Positions 1-6,542 of a stretch of 9,626 nucleotides of DNA are shown piece after piece. The notes under the pieces are model-generated. The model was not told the origin of the DNA. It did not search any database and saw only the letters and a program-made list of their open reading frames with translations. Source of the DNA: Planctomycetaceae bacterium (lineage in GTDB: Bacteria; Planctomycetota; Planctomycetia; Pirellulales; Lacipirellulaceae); the NCBI GenBank assembly GCA_002713555.1, contig PATG01000056.1:2310-11935 (forward strand). The letters run 5' to 3'. Numbering within the stretch: the first letter of the stretch is position 1; each line of letters opens with the position of its first letter. The position numbers were made by a program, and so were the translations under genes.

Positions 1-7
1 GATTCGA

Positions 8-59
8 AATTTCCATGACTAGTTCGCCTCTGGAATTTCCATTACAAATTCGCCTCTGG
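8..59. repeat. 26-bp imperfect tandem repeat, two copies, in the rpmE leader
   Basis: Two adjacent 26-bp units (8-33 and 34-59) both begin AATTTCCAT and end TTCGCCTCTGG. They differ at only three positions, at unit positions 10, 13 and 15. The second copy ends 15 bases before the rpmE ATG, so the array lies in the promoter or 5' leader of the L31 gene. The sequence before position 8 does not continue the unit, so two copies are probably all there are. Function is unknown: it may be a simple duplication or a paired protein-binding site. Confidence 0.8.
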
Positions 60-74
60 CGGGGAACCCTTAAA

Positions 75-323
75 ATGCAAGCTGGCATCCATCCCGATTA
101 CCAAGAAACCCAAGTCACCTGCGGCTGTGGCAACAGCTTTATCACGCGGAGCACTCGTAAAGAGTTGAAGGTCGACATCTGCGATACGTGCCACCCATTC
201 TATACGGGCAAGCTCAAGTTTATTGACACTGCTGGACGAATCGAAAAATTCAAGAACAAATTTGCTGCTGCGGGCTATGCTAGTCTCAAAAAGGGTAAAA
301 AGGTCACAGAGAAAAAGAAGTAG
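75..323 (+). CDS. rpmE: 50S ribosomal protein L31, zinc-binding form
   Basis: This is ribosomal protein L31 of the large subunit, which helps bridge the two subunits. The 82-residue product opens [10 protein letters not shown], the usual L31 start (IHPxY), and carries CGC at residues 16-18, TRSTRKEL at 24-31, [11 protein letters not shown] at 36-46 and DTAGRIEKF further on. Cysteines 16, 18, 36 and 39 make this the cysteine-containing (C+) zinc-binding type. The C-terminus is a lysine-rich tail ([11 protein letters not shown]), slightly longer than in E. coli. I chose the ATG at 75 because family homology begins there and GGGGA lies at 61-65. The frame stays open back to an ATG at 15, which would add 20 non-conserved residues encoded partly by the tandem repeat. 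A strong terminator follows the gene, so it is probably transcribed largely on its own, ahead of prfA. Confidence 0.95.
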   Translation: MQAGIHPDYQETQVTCGCGNSFITRSTRKELKVDICDTCHPFYTGKLKFIDTAGRIEKFKNKFAAAGYASLKKGKKVTEKKK

Positions 324-347
324 CACGCACCATTTCTATAGTCACTG

Positions 348-384
348 GCCACTGTAAACGAAATGTTTGCAGTGGCTTTTTTTT
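348..384 (+). terminator. Intrinsic terminator after rpmE
   Basis: A 12-bp stem, GCCACTGTAAAC (348-359) pairing with GTTTGCAGTGGC (365-376) with one G-U pair, closes a five-base loop (GAAAT). It is followed at once by eight T residues (377-384). This is a textbook rho-independent terminator, 24 bases after the rpmE stop codon. It separates rpmE from prfA, so prfA probably has its own promoter in 385-464; I could not pick a convincing -35/-10 pair there. Confidence 0.93.
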
Positions 385-464
385 CATTGAAGTCTGCTTT
401 AACATTCGCTAGCAAGAATCAAGGACACATTTTCTGGACTTCAGGACTCTGTTGAGTAATTCCT

Positions 465-1538
465 ATGCGCGAACTCTTGGAAGAAAAGCTGGCACATTTC
501 AATAAGTTAGAAAATCAACTCGTTGATCCTGAGGTGCTTTCAAACTCCTCAAAACTAGCTACCGTTGCCCGCCAGCACGGTTCTCTGGCCAAATTGGCCA
601 CCAAATACCGTCGTTTCAAAGAGGTCATTGTCGAAATCAACGAAACACGCGAAATGGCTGCAGGAGACGATGCCGATATGCGCGAATTGGCTGAGGATGA
701 ATTGCCAGAACTTACCAGCGAGCGCGAAAAGCTCTGGGATGAATTGCTGGAGCTTACTATCGGTGGCGAAGATGCCAACCGCACACGCTGTGTGATGGAA
801 ATCCGCGCAGGTACGGGAGGTGACGAAGCGGCCTTGTTCGCACGGGATTTGTACGAAATGTACAAACACCATGCCGAATCAAAAAAATGGAAAATCGAGA
901 TCCTGAACCATAGTCCGACGGAACTGGGAGGCTTTAAGGAGATCATGCTTGCCATCTCTGGCGAAGGTGTCTACCGAGAGTTGCAGTATGAGAGTGGTGG
1001 CCATCGAGTCCAGCGCGTTCCGCAGACCGAGACACAAGGACGAGTCCACACGTCTGCGGCAACGGTAGCGGTGATGCCCGAGCCAGAAGATGTTGAAGTC
1101 AATTTGATGCCAGATGATTACCGCATCGACAAGTTTAACGCCAGTGGTCCGGGGGGACAGCACGTAAATAAGACAGAGTCGGCCATTCGGCTCACCCATC
1201 ATGAGACGGGAATCGTTGTGCAGTGCCAGGACGAAAAGAGCCAGCATAAAAACCTGGCGAAAGCTTTGCGTGAACTAAAGGCGCGCGTTTATGAGGGTAA
1301 GCGACAAATTGAGCAGCAGAAGCGCGATGAAGAACGCAAGACTTTGGTGGGATCAGGAGATCGTAGTCAACGCATTCGCACCTACAATTTTCCCGAAAAC
1401 CGTGTCACCGATCACCGCATAGGCCTTACGCTCTACAAGCTAGACCAGATCCTGGCAGGAAGCATGCAAATGGTCACCGACGGATTAATTGAGTACGAAC
1501 GACAACAGCAACGCAGTTCATTTAGTGCTGACGAATGA
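465..1538 (+). CDS. prfA: Peptide chain release factor 1 (RF1)
   Basis: RF1 recognises UAA and UAG stop codons in the ribosomal A site and triggers hydrolysis of peptidyl-tRNA. The product is 357 residues, normal for RF1. It shows an N-terminal helical region (about 1-100), the [20 protein letters not shown] block (111-130), the codon-recognition PxT tripeptide as PQT (186-188), and the catalytic GGQ (230-232) in [14 protein letters not shown]. The C-terminus has [20 protein letters not shown], which separates RF1 from RF2 (RF2 carries an SPF tripeptide instead of PxT). The start at 465 gives the usual MRELLEEKL opening; there is no clear Shine-Dalgarno. The gene ends in TGA, which is read by RF2 and not by RF1 itself. 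prmC, encoding the enzyme that methylates the GGQ glutamine, follows 121 bases later. Confidence 0.97.
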   Translation: MRELLEEKLAHFNKLENQLVDPEVLSNSSKLATVARQHGSLAKLATKYRRFKEVIVEINETREMAAGDDADMRELAEDELPELTSEREKLWDELLELTIGGEDANRTRCVMEIRAGTGGDEAALFARDLYEMYKHHAESKKWKIEILNHSPTELGGFKEIMLAISGEGVYRELQYESGGHRVQRVPQTETQGRVHTSAATVAVMPEPEDVEVNLMPDDYRIDKFNASGPGGQHVNKTESAIRLTHHETGIVVQCQDEKSQHKNLAKALRELKARVYEGKRQIEQQKRDEERKTLVGSGDRSQRIRTYNFPENRVTDHRIGLTLYKLDQILAGSMQMVTDGLIEYERQQQRSSFSADE

Positions 1539-1659
1539 TATATGGATTGAGCCAAGCTATTGGATACCAGGTTTTCACTTAGGGTGGGACGCAACCTTTC
1601 GGATCATTGGACCCCCATCCACAGCCCCCATTTCTCGCACTCGACACCTCCTTGCTCCT

Positions 1660-2556
1660 ATGCCTTCCGATGAGTCAACGACTGCTGGATCATGGACCAT
1701 TGGCCGCTTGCTAAAGTGGACAACCGATTTTTTACGTGATAAAGGTTCTGAAAGTCCTCGATTGGATGCTGAAGTCTTGCTGGCGCATGCCCGCAATTGT
1801 CCGCGAATTGAATTGTACACAGCCTTCGAGGAAGAAGTGGTTGAGTCGGTACGCACGGCGTTCCGTGAGTTGGTCCGTCGTCGGGCCGAGGGGGTTCCAG
1901 TGGCCTATCTTGTTGGGTATCGCGAGTTTTTTTCGCTATCGTTTCAGGTCACACCTGATGTGCTCATTCCCCGCCCGGAAACTGAATTGCTTGTTGTGCG
2001 GGCTCTGGATTTGGCAAAGGAATGCCAGGGTGAGGGCAAGGTACGCATTGCAGATGTAGGCACAGGAAGTGGCATCATCGCCATTTGTTGTGCAAAACAT
2101 ATTTCTGAGAGTTCTACATTGGCCATCGATATCAGCCCGAGTGCACTACAAGTTGCAAAATCCAACGCCGCCAAACATGAGGTTGTAGATCGCATTACTT
2201 TTTTAGAAAGCAATCTTTTTGATCAACATCCTGCTACGCCAGAATTTGATTTGATTTTGAGTAATCCGCCCTATGTGACTTCTAGTGAGATGCAAGAATT
2301 GGACGCTCAGGTACTTGACCACGAACCACACCTGGCACTTGATGGAGGAGAGCAGGGGACCTCAATTATTGAGCAATTGATTCCTCAATCTGCCAAGCGT
2401 TTACGTTCTAGAGGATGGTTGTTAATAGAAGTTGGGCCGAACAATGCGTCGCTCGTTGAGCAACTCGTTGAAGAAGAAAGTGATCTCATAAAGCATAAAA
2501 CAATTTCTGATCTGGCTGGTCATCCCCGGTTGGTCCAGGCGCAGCGTAAGAACTAG
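1660..2556 (+). CDS. prmC: Release factor glutamine N5-methyltransferase (HemK/PrmC)
   Basis: PrmC transfers a methyl group from S-adenosylmethionine to the glutamine of the GGQ motif in release factors. The 298-residue product has the N-terminal helical domain (about 1-85, with SPRLDAEVLLAHA at 32-44), then IPRPETELLV (103-112), the SAM-binding loop ADVGTGSGIIA (131-141), the acidic end of strand two (AIDIS, 155-159) and the catalytic NPPY (202-205), which binds the target glutamine. The C-terminal LALDGGEQGT is also typical. I placed the start at ATG 1660, where similarity to PrmC begins (WTIGRLLKW). The frame is open back to a TTG at 1489 inside prfA, but those 57 codons do not look like PrmC. 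No Shine-Dalgarno is visible. The adjacent prfA product is its expected substrate. The stop TAG (2554-2556) overlaps the ribosome-binding site of the next gene. Confidence 0.93.
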   Translation: MPSDESTTAGSWTIGRLLKWTTDFLRDKGSESPRLDAEVLLAHARNCPRIELYTAFEEEVVESVRTAFRELVRRRAEGVPVAYLVGYREFFSLSFQVTPDVLIPRPETELLVVRALDLAKECQGEGKVRIADVGTGSGIIAICCAKHISESSTLAIDISPSALQVAKSNAAKHEVVDRITFLESNLFDQHPATPEFDLILSNPPYVTSSEMQELDAQVLDHEPHLALDGGEQGTSIIEQLIPQSAKRLRSRGWLLIEVGPNNASLVEQLVEEESDLIKHKTISDLAGHPRLVQAQRKN

Positions 2557-2560
2557 GGAG
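2555..2560 (+). promoter_or_regulatory. Shine-Dalgarno supporting a TTG start
   Basis: AGGGAG lies nine bases before the TTG at 2570 and overlaps the last two bases of the prmC stop codon. It is the clearest ribosome-binding site in the window. It supports TTG 2570 over ATG 2591 as the start of the DUF4261 gene, and suggests translational coupling to prmC. Confidence 0.65.
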
Positions 2561-2569
2561 ATAAATAAA

Positions 2570-3343
2570 TTGAATAATCCACTCCGCTGGATGGCTTTGG
2601 TGCTGCTCGATGAATTGCAATTGCCTGACATTGACGAGCTAATGGATTACACCGGACAGCAGTTTGCGGACATGCCTCCGCTGGTCAAAGCAGGGTCCAC
2701 CGACAATTTGCTTACTTTTTCGGTAGGCGAATACACGGCTGCCATTACATTAGTTGCTAAACCCGTGCCCTGGTCCCAATTAGAAGGGCCTTGCGCCACA
2801 GCCTGGTACTGGCCGACTGCTGCCGATTCCCTGATGGATCATCAAGCCCACTTGCTAGTCACTCTTGTTGATGAGGGAAGTCAAGCAATCGAAAAAAGTA
2901 CCCTCTTGACGAGACTCGTGACTGCATGTGTCGCCACGACTTCCAGTTGTGGTGTGTTCTGGGGACCTGGTCGATTGGTCCATCCAACTCAGGCGTTTAT
3001 TGAACAAGCCGTCCAATTGACGGACGAAGACTTGCCGTTATTTCTCTGGGTCGATTTTCGTGTGGAGCGCGTCGAAAATGGGACACATCGTTTGTACACC
3101 ACAGGTCTGGAGGCGCTCGGATTTACAGAACTTGAAATTGCTGAATTTCCGGGCAAGCCTCAAGCGTTGCTTGAATACGCTTACAATATCGCACATTATC
3201 AAGTCACTCAATCCAAGCCGATCAACGAAGGTGATACGCTAGGTCTAACGGACGAATTGCAGGTAGTTGCCTACCGTCGTGGTTCCATGTTTGATGAAGA
3301 GCTGGAAGTTATTGCGCTGGAATTTCAATCAGCCGAAGAGTAG
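2570..3343 (+). CDS. DUF4261-family protein of unknown function
   Basis: The product (257 residues from TTG 2570) has no recognised enzyme motif, signal peptide or membrane segment, so it is probably cytoplasmic. The part from about residue 150 to 250 matches what I know of the DUF4261 domain: FLWVDFRVER (158-167), TTGLEALGFTELEI (177-190), ALLEYAYNIAHYQ (199-211) and the terminal DELQVVAYRRGSMFDEELEVI segment. The upstream half, with FSVGEYTAAITLVAKPVPW (50-68) and GVFWGPGRLVHP (128-139), is also typical of proteins carrying this domain. A good Shine-Dalgarno supports the TTG start; ATG 2591 is the alternative and would remove seven residues. The gene sits 13 bases after prmC and 26 bases before lepA, so it is likely in one transcript with translation factors. 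That hints at, but does not prove, a translation or stress role. The family assignment is from memory of its pattern. Confidence 0.75.
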   Translation: MNNPLRWMALVLLDELQLPDIDELMDYTGQQFADMPPLVKAGSTDNLLTFSVGEYTAAITLVAKPVPWSQLEGPCATAWYWPTAADSLMDHQAHLLVTLVDEGSQAIEKSTLLTRLVTACVATTSSCGVFWGPGRLVHPTQAFIEQAVQLTDEDLPLFLWVDFRVERVENGTHRLYTTGLEALGFTELEIAEFPGKPQALLEYAYNIAHYQVTQSKPINEGDTLGLTDELQVVAYRRGSMFDEELEVIALEFQSAEE

Positions 3344-3369
3344 CTTTTTTATTGACAAATGGACGCCCT

Positions 3370-5166
3370 ATGAAACATATACGGAATTTTTGCATTATTG
3401 CCCATATTGACCACGGCAAGTCAACATTGGCCGATCGGCTGATTCAAGCTTGTGATGGTGTATCGCAACGTGAACTCCACGACCAGATGCTGGACTCGAT
3501 GGATATTGAGCGCGAGCGAGGTATCACGATTAAAAGCAATACCATCACACTCGACTATCGTGCCCAAGATGGTCAAGATTATCTTCTCAATCTCATCGAT
3601 ACCCCTGGGCATGTTGATTTTTCGCATGAAGTTCGTCGTTCTCTAATGGCATGCGATGGGGCACTAATCCTAGTAGACGCTTCCCAAGGGGTTGAGGCAC
3701 AAACGGTGGCCAACCTCTATCTGGCCATGGAACATAATTTGGATTTGTTGCCGGTGATCAATAAGATCGATCTCCCCTCCGCAGATGTTGATCGAGCTCG
3801 TGAGGCAATCGATGCAGAATTGGGGCTTGATCCTTTTGAAGCGATTCCCGTATCTGCCAAAACGGGTGTAGGCATTGAAGAGATACTCACCAATCTTGTT
3901 GAGAAATTACCCTCCCCTCAGGGAGATTCTGAAGCGCCACTCAAAGCGTTGGTCTTTGATGCCCATTTTGACAAGTACCGTGGTGTGATTCTTCAGTGCC
4001 GTGTCATGGAAGGAACTTTGAAAGTACGTGACACGATCCATTTTATGCACACCGATCGCGATTTTACAGTGGATGAGTTGGGTTACAACCAGATGAAACT
4101 CAATCCAAAAAAGCAGCTTAGTGCTGGTGAAGTCGGCTATATTGTTGCTGGAGTCAAGAGTGTTCAGGACATTGAGATAGGGGATACCATCACACTCGTT
4201 AACCGTCCAGCAGCAGAACCTATACCTGGTTACCAGGAAGCTAAGCAGGTCGTTTTTTCTTCTATTTACCCGATGGATACGGGCGATTATGTGGACCTGA
4301 CTAAGGCATTTGACAAACTAGCAATCAACGATGCAGCGCTGACTTATGAGAAAGATAGTTCTGCTGCACTTGGTTTTGGATTTCGGTGTGGATTCTTAGG
4401 TCTCCTTCATCTGGACGTGATCCAAGAACGATTGCAGCGGGAATTTGACATCGGTCTGGTTATTTCGGCGCCCTCCGTAAAGTACCAACTGACGCTCAAA
4501 GACGGCTCGACCTTAAATGTTGACAATCCGAGCTACTGGCCAGATCCGATGAAGATTGAGTCGGCAACAGAGCCCTATATCAAAGCATCGATTTTGACTC
4601 CTGAACAATACGTAGGTCCTGTGATGGAACTTTGTCGCGAACATCGTTCGGATAGCCAGACCATGAATTATCTTTCAGCAGGCCGCATTGAGGTCACCAG
4701 CGAGATGCCATTGGGAGAAGTGTTGTTTGATTTTTATGGCAAACTCAAGATGCTCACGCGAGGCTATGGCTCGTTTGATTATGTACCAACCGAATACCGT
4801 CACACCGATGTGGTAAAGGTTGACATTTTGGTTAACAAGGAGCCAGTTGACACGCTTTCATACCTGGTACATCGCGACAAAGCACGTACCCGGGCACTCC
4901 ATTACTGCGAACGGCTTGCTAAGGAGATTCCTCGCCACCAATTCAAGATTCCGGTTCAAGGGGTTATCGGCGGTACTGTGATAGCGCGAACCACTATACA
5001 GCCGTACCGCAAAGACGTTACCGAAAAACTATATGGCGGCGATGTGACCCGTAAGAAAAAACTTCTCGAAAAGCAGAAGAAGGGCAAAGCCAAGATGAAG
5101 CAGTTTGGAAGTGTCAACATTCCTCAAAAGGCTTTTGTTTCAGTACTCCGAACGGACCAGGACTAA
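3370..5166 (+). CDS. lepA: Elongation factor 4 (LepA), translational GTPase
   Basis: LepA/EF4 is a ribosome-associated GTPase related to EF-G, implicated in remodelling stalled or assembling ribosomes. The 598-residue product has the expected length. GTPase motifs are intact: AHIDHGKST (11-19), RGITI (50-54), DTPGH (77-81), NKID (131-134) and SAK (162-164). Later segments include GFRCGFLGLLHLDVIQERL in the EF-G-like domain and the LepA-specific C-terminal region, with KKLLEKQKKGKAKMKQ and VNIPQKAF near the end. I chose ATG 3370, giving MKHIRNFCIIAHIDHGKS, which matches LepA starts; a TTG at 3352 in frame would add six residues. No Shine-Dalgarno is evident. It is probably the last gene of the + strand cluster, and its stop lies 6 bp from the stop of a convergent gene. 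Confidence 0.97.
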   Translation: MKHIRNFCIIAHIDHGKSTLADRLIQACDGVSQRELHDQMLDSMDIERERGITIKSNTITLDYRAQDGQDYLLNLIDTPGHVDFSHEVRRSLMACDGALILVDASQGVEAQTVANLYLAMEHNLDLLPVINKIDLPSADVDRAREAIDAELGLDPFEAIPVSAKTGVGIEEILTNLVEKLPSPQGDSEAPLKALVFDAHFDKYRGVILQCRVMEGTLKVRDTIHFMHTDRDFTVDELGYNQMKLNPKKQLSAGEVGYIVAGVKSVQDIEIGDTITLVNRPAAEPIPGYQEAKQVVFSSIYPMDTGDYVDLTKAFDKLAINDAALTYEKDSSAALGFGFRCGFLGLLHLDVIQERLQREFDIGLVISAPSVKYQLTLKDGSTLNVDNPSYWPDPMKIESATEPYIKASILTPEQYVGPVMELCREHRSDSQTMNYLSAGRIEVTSEMPLGEVLFDFYGKLKMLTRGYGSFDYVPTEYRHTDVVKVDILVNKEPVDTLSYLVHRDKARTRALHYCERLAKEIPRHQFKIPVQGVIGGTVIARTTIQPYRKDVTEKLYGGDVTRKKKLLEKQKKGKAKMKQFGSVNIPQKAFVSVLRTDQD

Positions 5167-5172
5167 GGCAGA

Positions 5173-6222
5173 CTAAGATTCCTCGCCTCCCCGGTAGATC
5201 CTCTCTCGGGTTGGATTACGGTTACTGGTAAATGGCCCTTCGGTACTGTCTTCGGCCAGGGTTGTGTAAAACATTTGCAGCTTTGCATCCAGATCATCTG
5301 CGTGGTGTACGATAAGTGCTTCGGGAGTCATCGGCGGTTTGGGAGAACCCCATTCAGGGAGTCGCTGGTGTGCCACAATGATATGTTCAAGCCGTAATAG
5401 GATTTCTTCGTCGAGGGGATGTTCGACTGCCATTTCGCGAATCATGTCACGTCCCTGCAAGATATGGCCAATGAGTGTGCCTGCAGCAGTGTACTCAGCT
5501 CCCGTGGGGGTTTGGCGGAGTTCCCTGATTTTACCAATATCGTGCAGCACTCCCCCTGCTACTACCAATCCTTTGTGAAGAGGTGGTTGCATGTCGGGAT
5601 AGAGTTCGTCGTATTTTTGCGCCAGATAGGCGCAGGTCTTTGCTACGCTTAGCACATGTTCTAAAAAACCGCCCACCTGTGCGTGGTGATTGTATTTTGC
5701 TGCCGGTATGCTCAATAAGACTTCACGGTATTTTTCCAGAATGGCCAGGACAAAACACGAAAGCTGTTCGTCAGAGATATTGTCGTTGACCAGTGCGATC
5801 ATTTGATCAAACATTTCTTGTGGATCAAATCGCGTGCGAGGCATACACATCGATGGCTCGAACCCATCCGCAAAGTCGTCGTCGTTGACGGGACGAATCT
5901 TTCGGATTTCCAGTTGTGGTCCGTAGTTGGTGTCGCGGTATTGGGCTCGTAGTTTGTAAAATTCACCCACCTTCCACTGATCGCGGCAGTCAACGGCCCA
6001 GGGAGTATCGCCCCAAATCGGAAAATTCACTTCACGGCCTGCATCGCGGAACGCTACGCGGAAATAGGGCTTGCCGTCTTTCGTAGTCAGTTCTTCTCTA
6101 GATGCCAGCAAAGCATAAAAATCAGCCTCTTGTCCATGCGTTAAATCTGCCAATGGGGTCGCTGATGGATTCATAGCGGATGCTGTGGAGTCTGAAAACA
6201 ATGAAGTTTGTGAGTTAGACAT
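5173..6222 (-). CDS. OB-fold plus HD-domain protein, YhaM-like putative 3'-5' exoribonuclease
   Basis: The 349-residue product combines an N-terminal OB-type nucleic-acid-binding region (about 30-112, e.g. KPYFRVAFRDAGREVNFPIW and GPQLEIRKIRPV) with an HD phosphohydrolase domain (about 178-315). HD metal-ligand candidates are visible: H189 in GGFLEHVLSVA, H227-D228 in GGVLHDIGKI, H253 in LIGHI, H285 in IIVAHQ, and D309/D310 in VHHADDLDAK. This architecture and these motifs fit the YhaM/CBF1 family, Mn-dependent 3'-5' exoribonucleases known from Firmicutes. The RNase activity here is an inference from the family. The first ~25 residues are Ser/Thr-rich and not conserved; Met17 is an alternative start. 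The gene converges on lepA with a 6-bp gap. A possible promoter lies in 6259-6286. Confidence 0.85.
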   Translation of the reverse strand: MSNSQTSLFSDSTASAMNPSATPLADLTHGQEADFYALLASREELTTKDGKPYFRVAFRDAGREVNFPIWGDTPWAVDCRDQWKVGEFYKLRAQYRDTNYGPQLEIRKIRPVNDDDFADGFEPSMCMPRTRFDPQEMFDQMIALVNDNISDEQLSCFVLAILEKYREVLLSIPAAKYNHHAQVGGFLEHVLSVAKTCAYLAQKYDELYPDMQPPLHKGLVVAGGVLHDIGKIRELRQTPTGAEYTAAGTLIGHILQGRDMIREMAVEHPLDEEILLRLEHIIVAHQRLPEWGSPKPPMTPEALIVHHADDLDAKLQMFYTTLAEDSTEGPFTSNRNPTRERIYRGGEES

Positions 6223-6252
6223 TGTCGGTCTTCTTGTTCGGATTCATTTTAC

Positions 6253-6308
6253 CAGGAGAATTTATTTCAGGAGAATGTTTTGTCAGCTTATTCTTCTGGT
6301 ATTCTTCT
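6253..6308. repeat. Two pairs of short direct repeats upstream of the HD-domain gene
   Basis: CAGGAGAAT occurs at 6253-6261 and 6268-6276 (15 bp start to start), and TATTCTTCT at 6289-6297 and 6300-6308 (11 bp start to start). They bracket the putative promoter of the - strand HD-domain gene. They could be paired operator half-sites, but short purine- or pyrimidine-rich repeats also arise by chance. Confidence 0.4.
6259..6286 (-). promoter_or_regulatory. Possible sigma70-type promoter for the HD-domain gene
   Basis: Read on the - strand, CTGACA (6286-6281, five of six to TTGACA) is followed after 16 bases by TAAATT (6264-6259, four of six to TATAAT). Transcription would start near 6253, about 30 bases before the ATG at 6222. 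This is a weak, consensus-based call, and planctomycete promoter consensus may differ. Confidence 0.3.
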
Positions 6309-6313
6309 TCCAG

Positions 6314-6541
6314 TTAATTCTTAAGGGTTCGACTTTGATCACGTATGCGCAGAAAACTTGTGTACGAAACCATGATACACCAGCTAATTAAGATTAGTAA
6401 GTACAGCATGAGAGAGATGCGTAGATACGGAGGATTGTGCATGGTGGGCATGCAAACCATGACGACCGCCATTACGGTTATCAAGACAAAGAGTCTCCGC
6501 AGGCTGAAATGAAAATTATTTCAATGGGTCTGAGTTTTCAT
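6314..6541 (-). pseudogene. Small two-helix membrane protein gene with an in-frame TGA at codon 7
   Basis: On the - strand an ATG at 6541, one base after the acyltransferase stop, opens a 76-codon frame: MKTQTH, then TGA (6523-6521), then 68 more residues to TAA at 6316-6314. The part after the TGA is clearly protein-like. It begins NNFHFSLRRLFVLITVMAVV and contains two hydrophobic segments (about FVLITVMAVVMVCM and ISLMLYLLILISWCIMVSY), joined by a short PTMHNPPYLR loop and ending in a basic tail. FSLR followed by a hydrophobic helix near the N-terminus is, to my knowledge, a recurrent opening of small planctomycete membrane proteins. The TGA lies just before it. Either the gene carries a one-base nonsense change (for example from CGA or TGG), or translation starts downstream at TTG 6484 or ATG 6472, or the TGA is read through. 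TGA is a normal stop elsewhere here (prfA, xerD). It lies between the acyltransferase and the HD-domain gene, probably in one transcript. Function unknown. Confidence 0.6.
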
Positions 6542-6542
6542 C

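Noticed and set aside
15..74. N-terminal extension of rpmE from ATG 15
   Set aside because: The 20 extra residues are encoded mostly by the tandem repeat and are not L31-like; homology starts exactly at ATG 75.
388..443. Inverted repeat TGAAGTC / GACTTCA upstream of prfA
   Set aside because: The arms are only 7 bp with a loop of over 40 bases and no T tract, so it is weak evidence for any structure.
1489..1659. Longer prmC starting at TTG 1489 inside prfA
   Set aside because: The added 57 residues do not resemble PrmC, no ribosome-binding site is present, and the ATG at 1660 gives a normal-length protein.
6314..6541. Genome-wide recoding of TGA as a sense codon
   Set aside because: prfA, xerD and the acyltransferase gene all end normally at TGA, so the interruption must be local.
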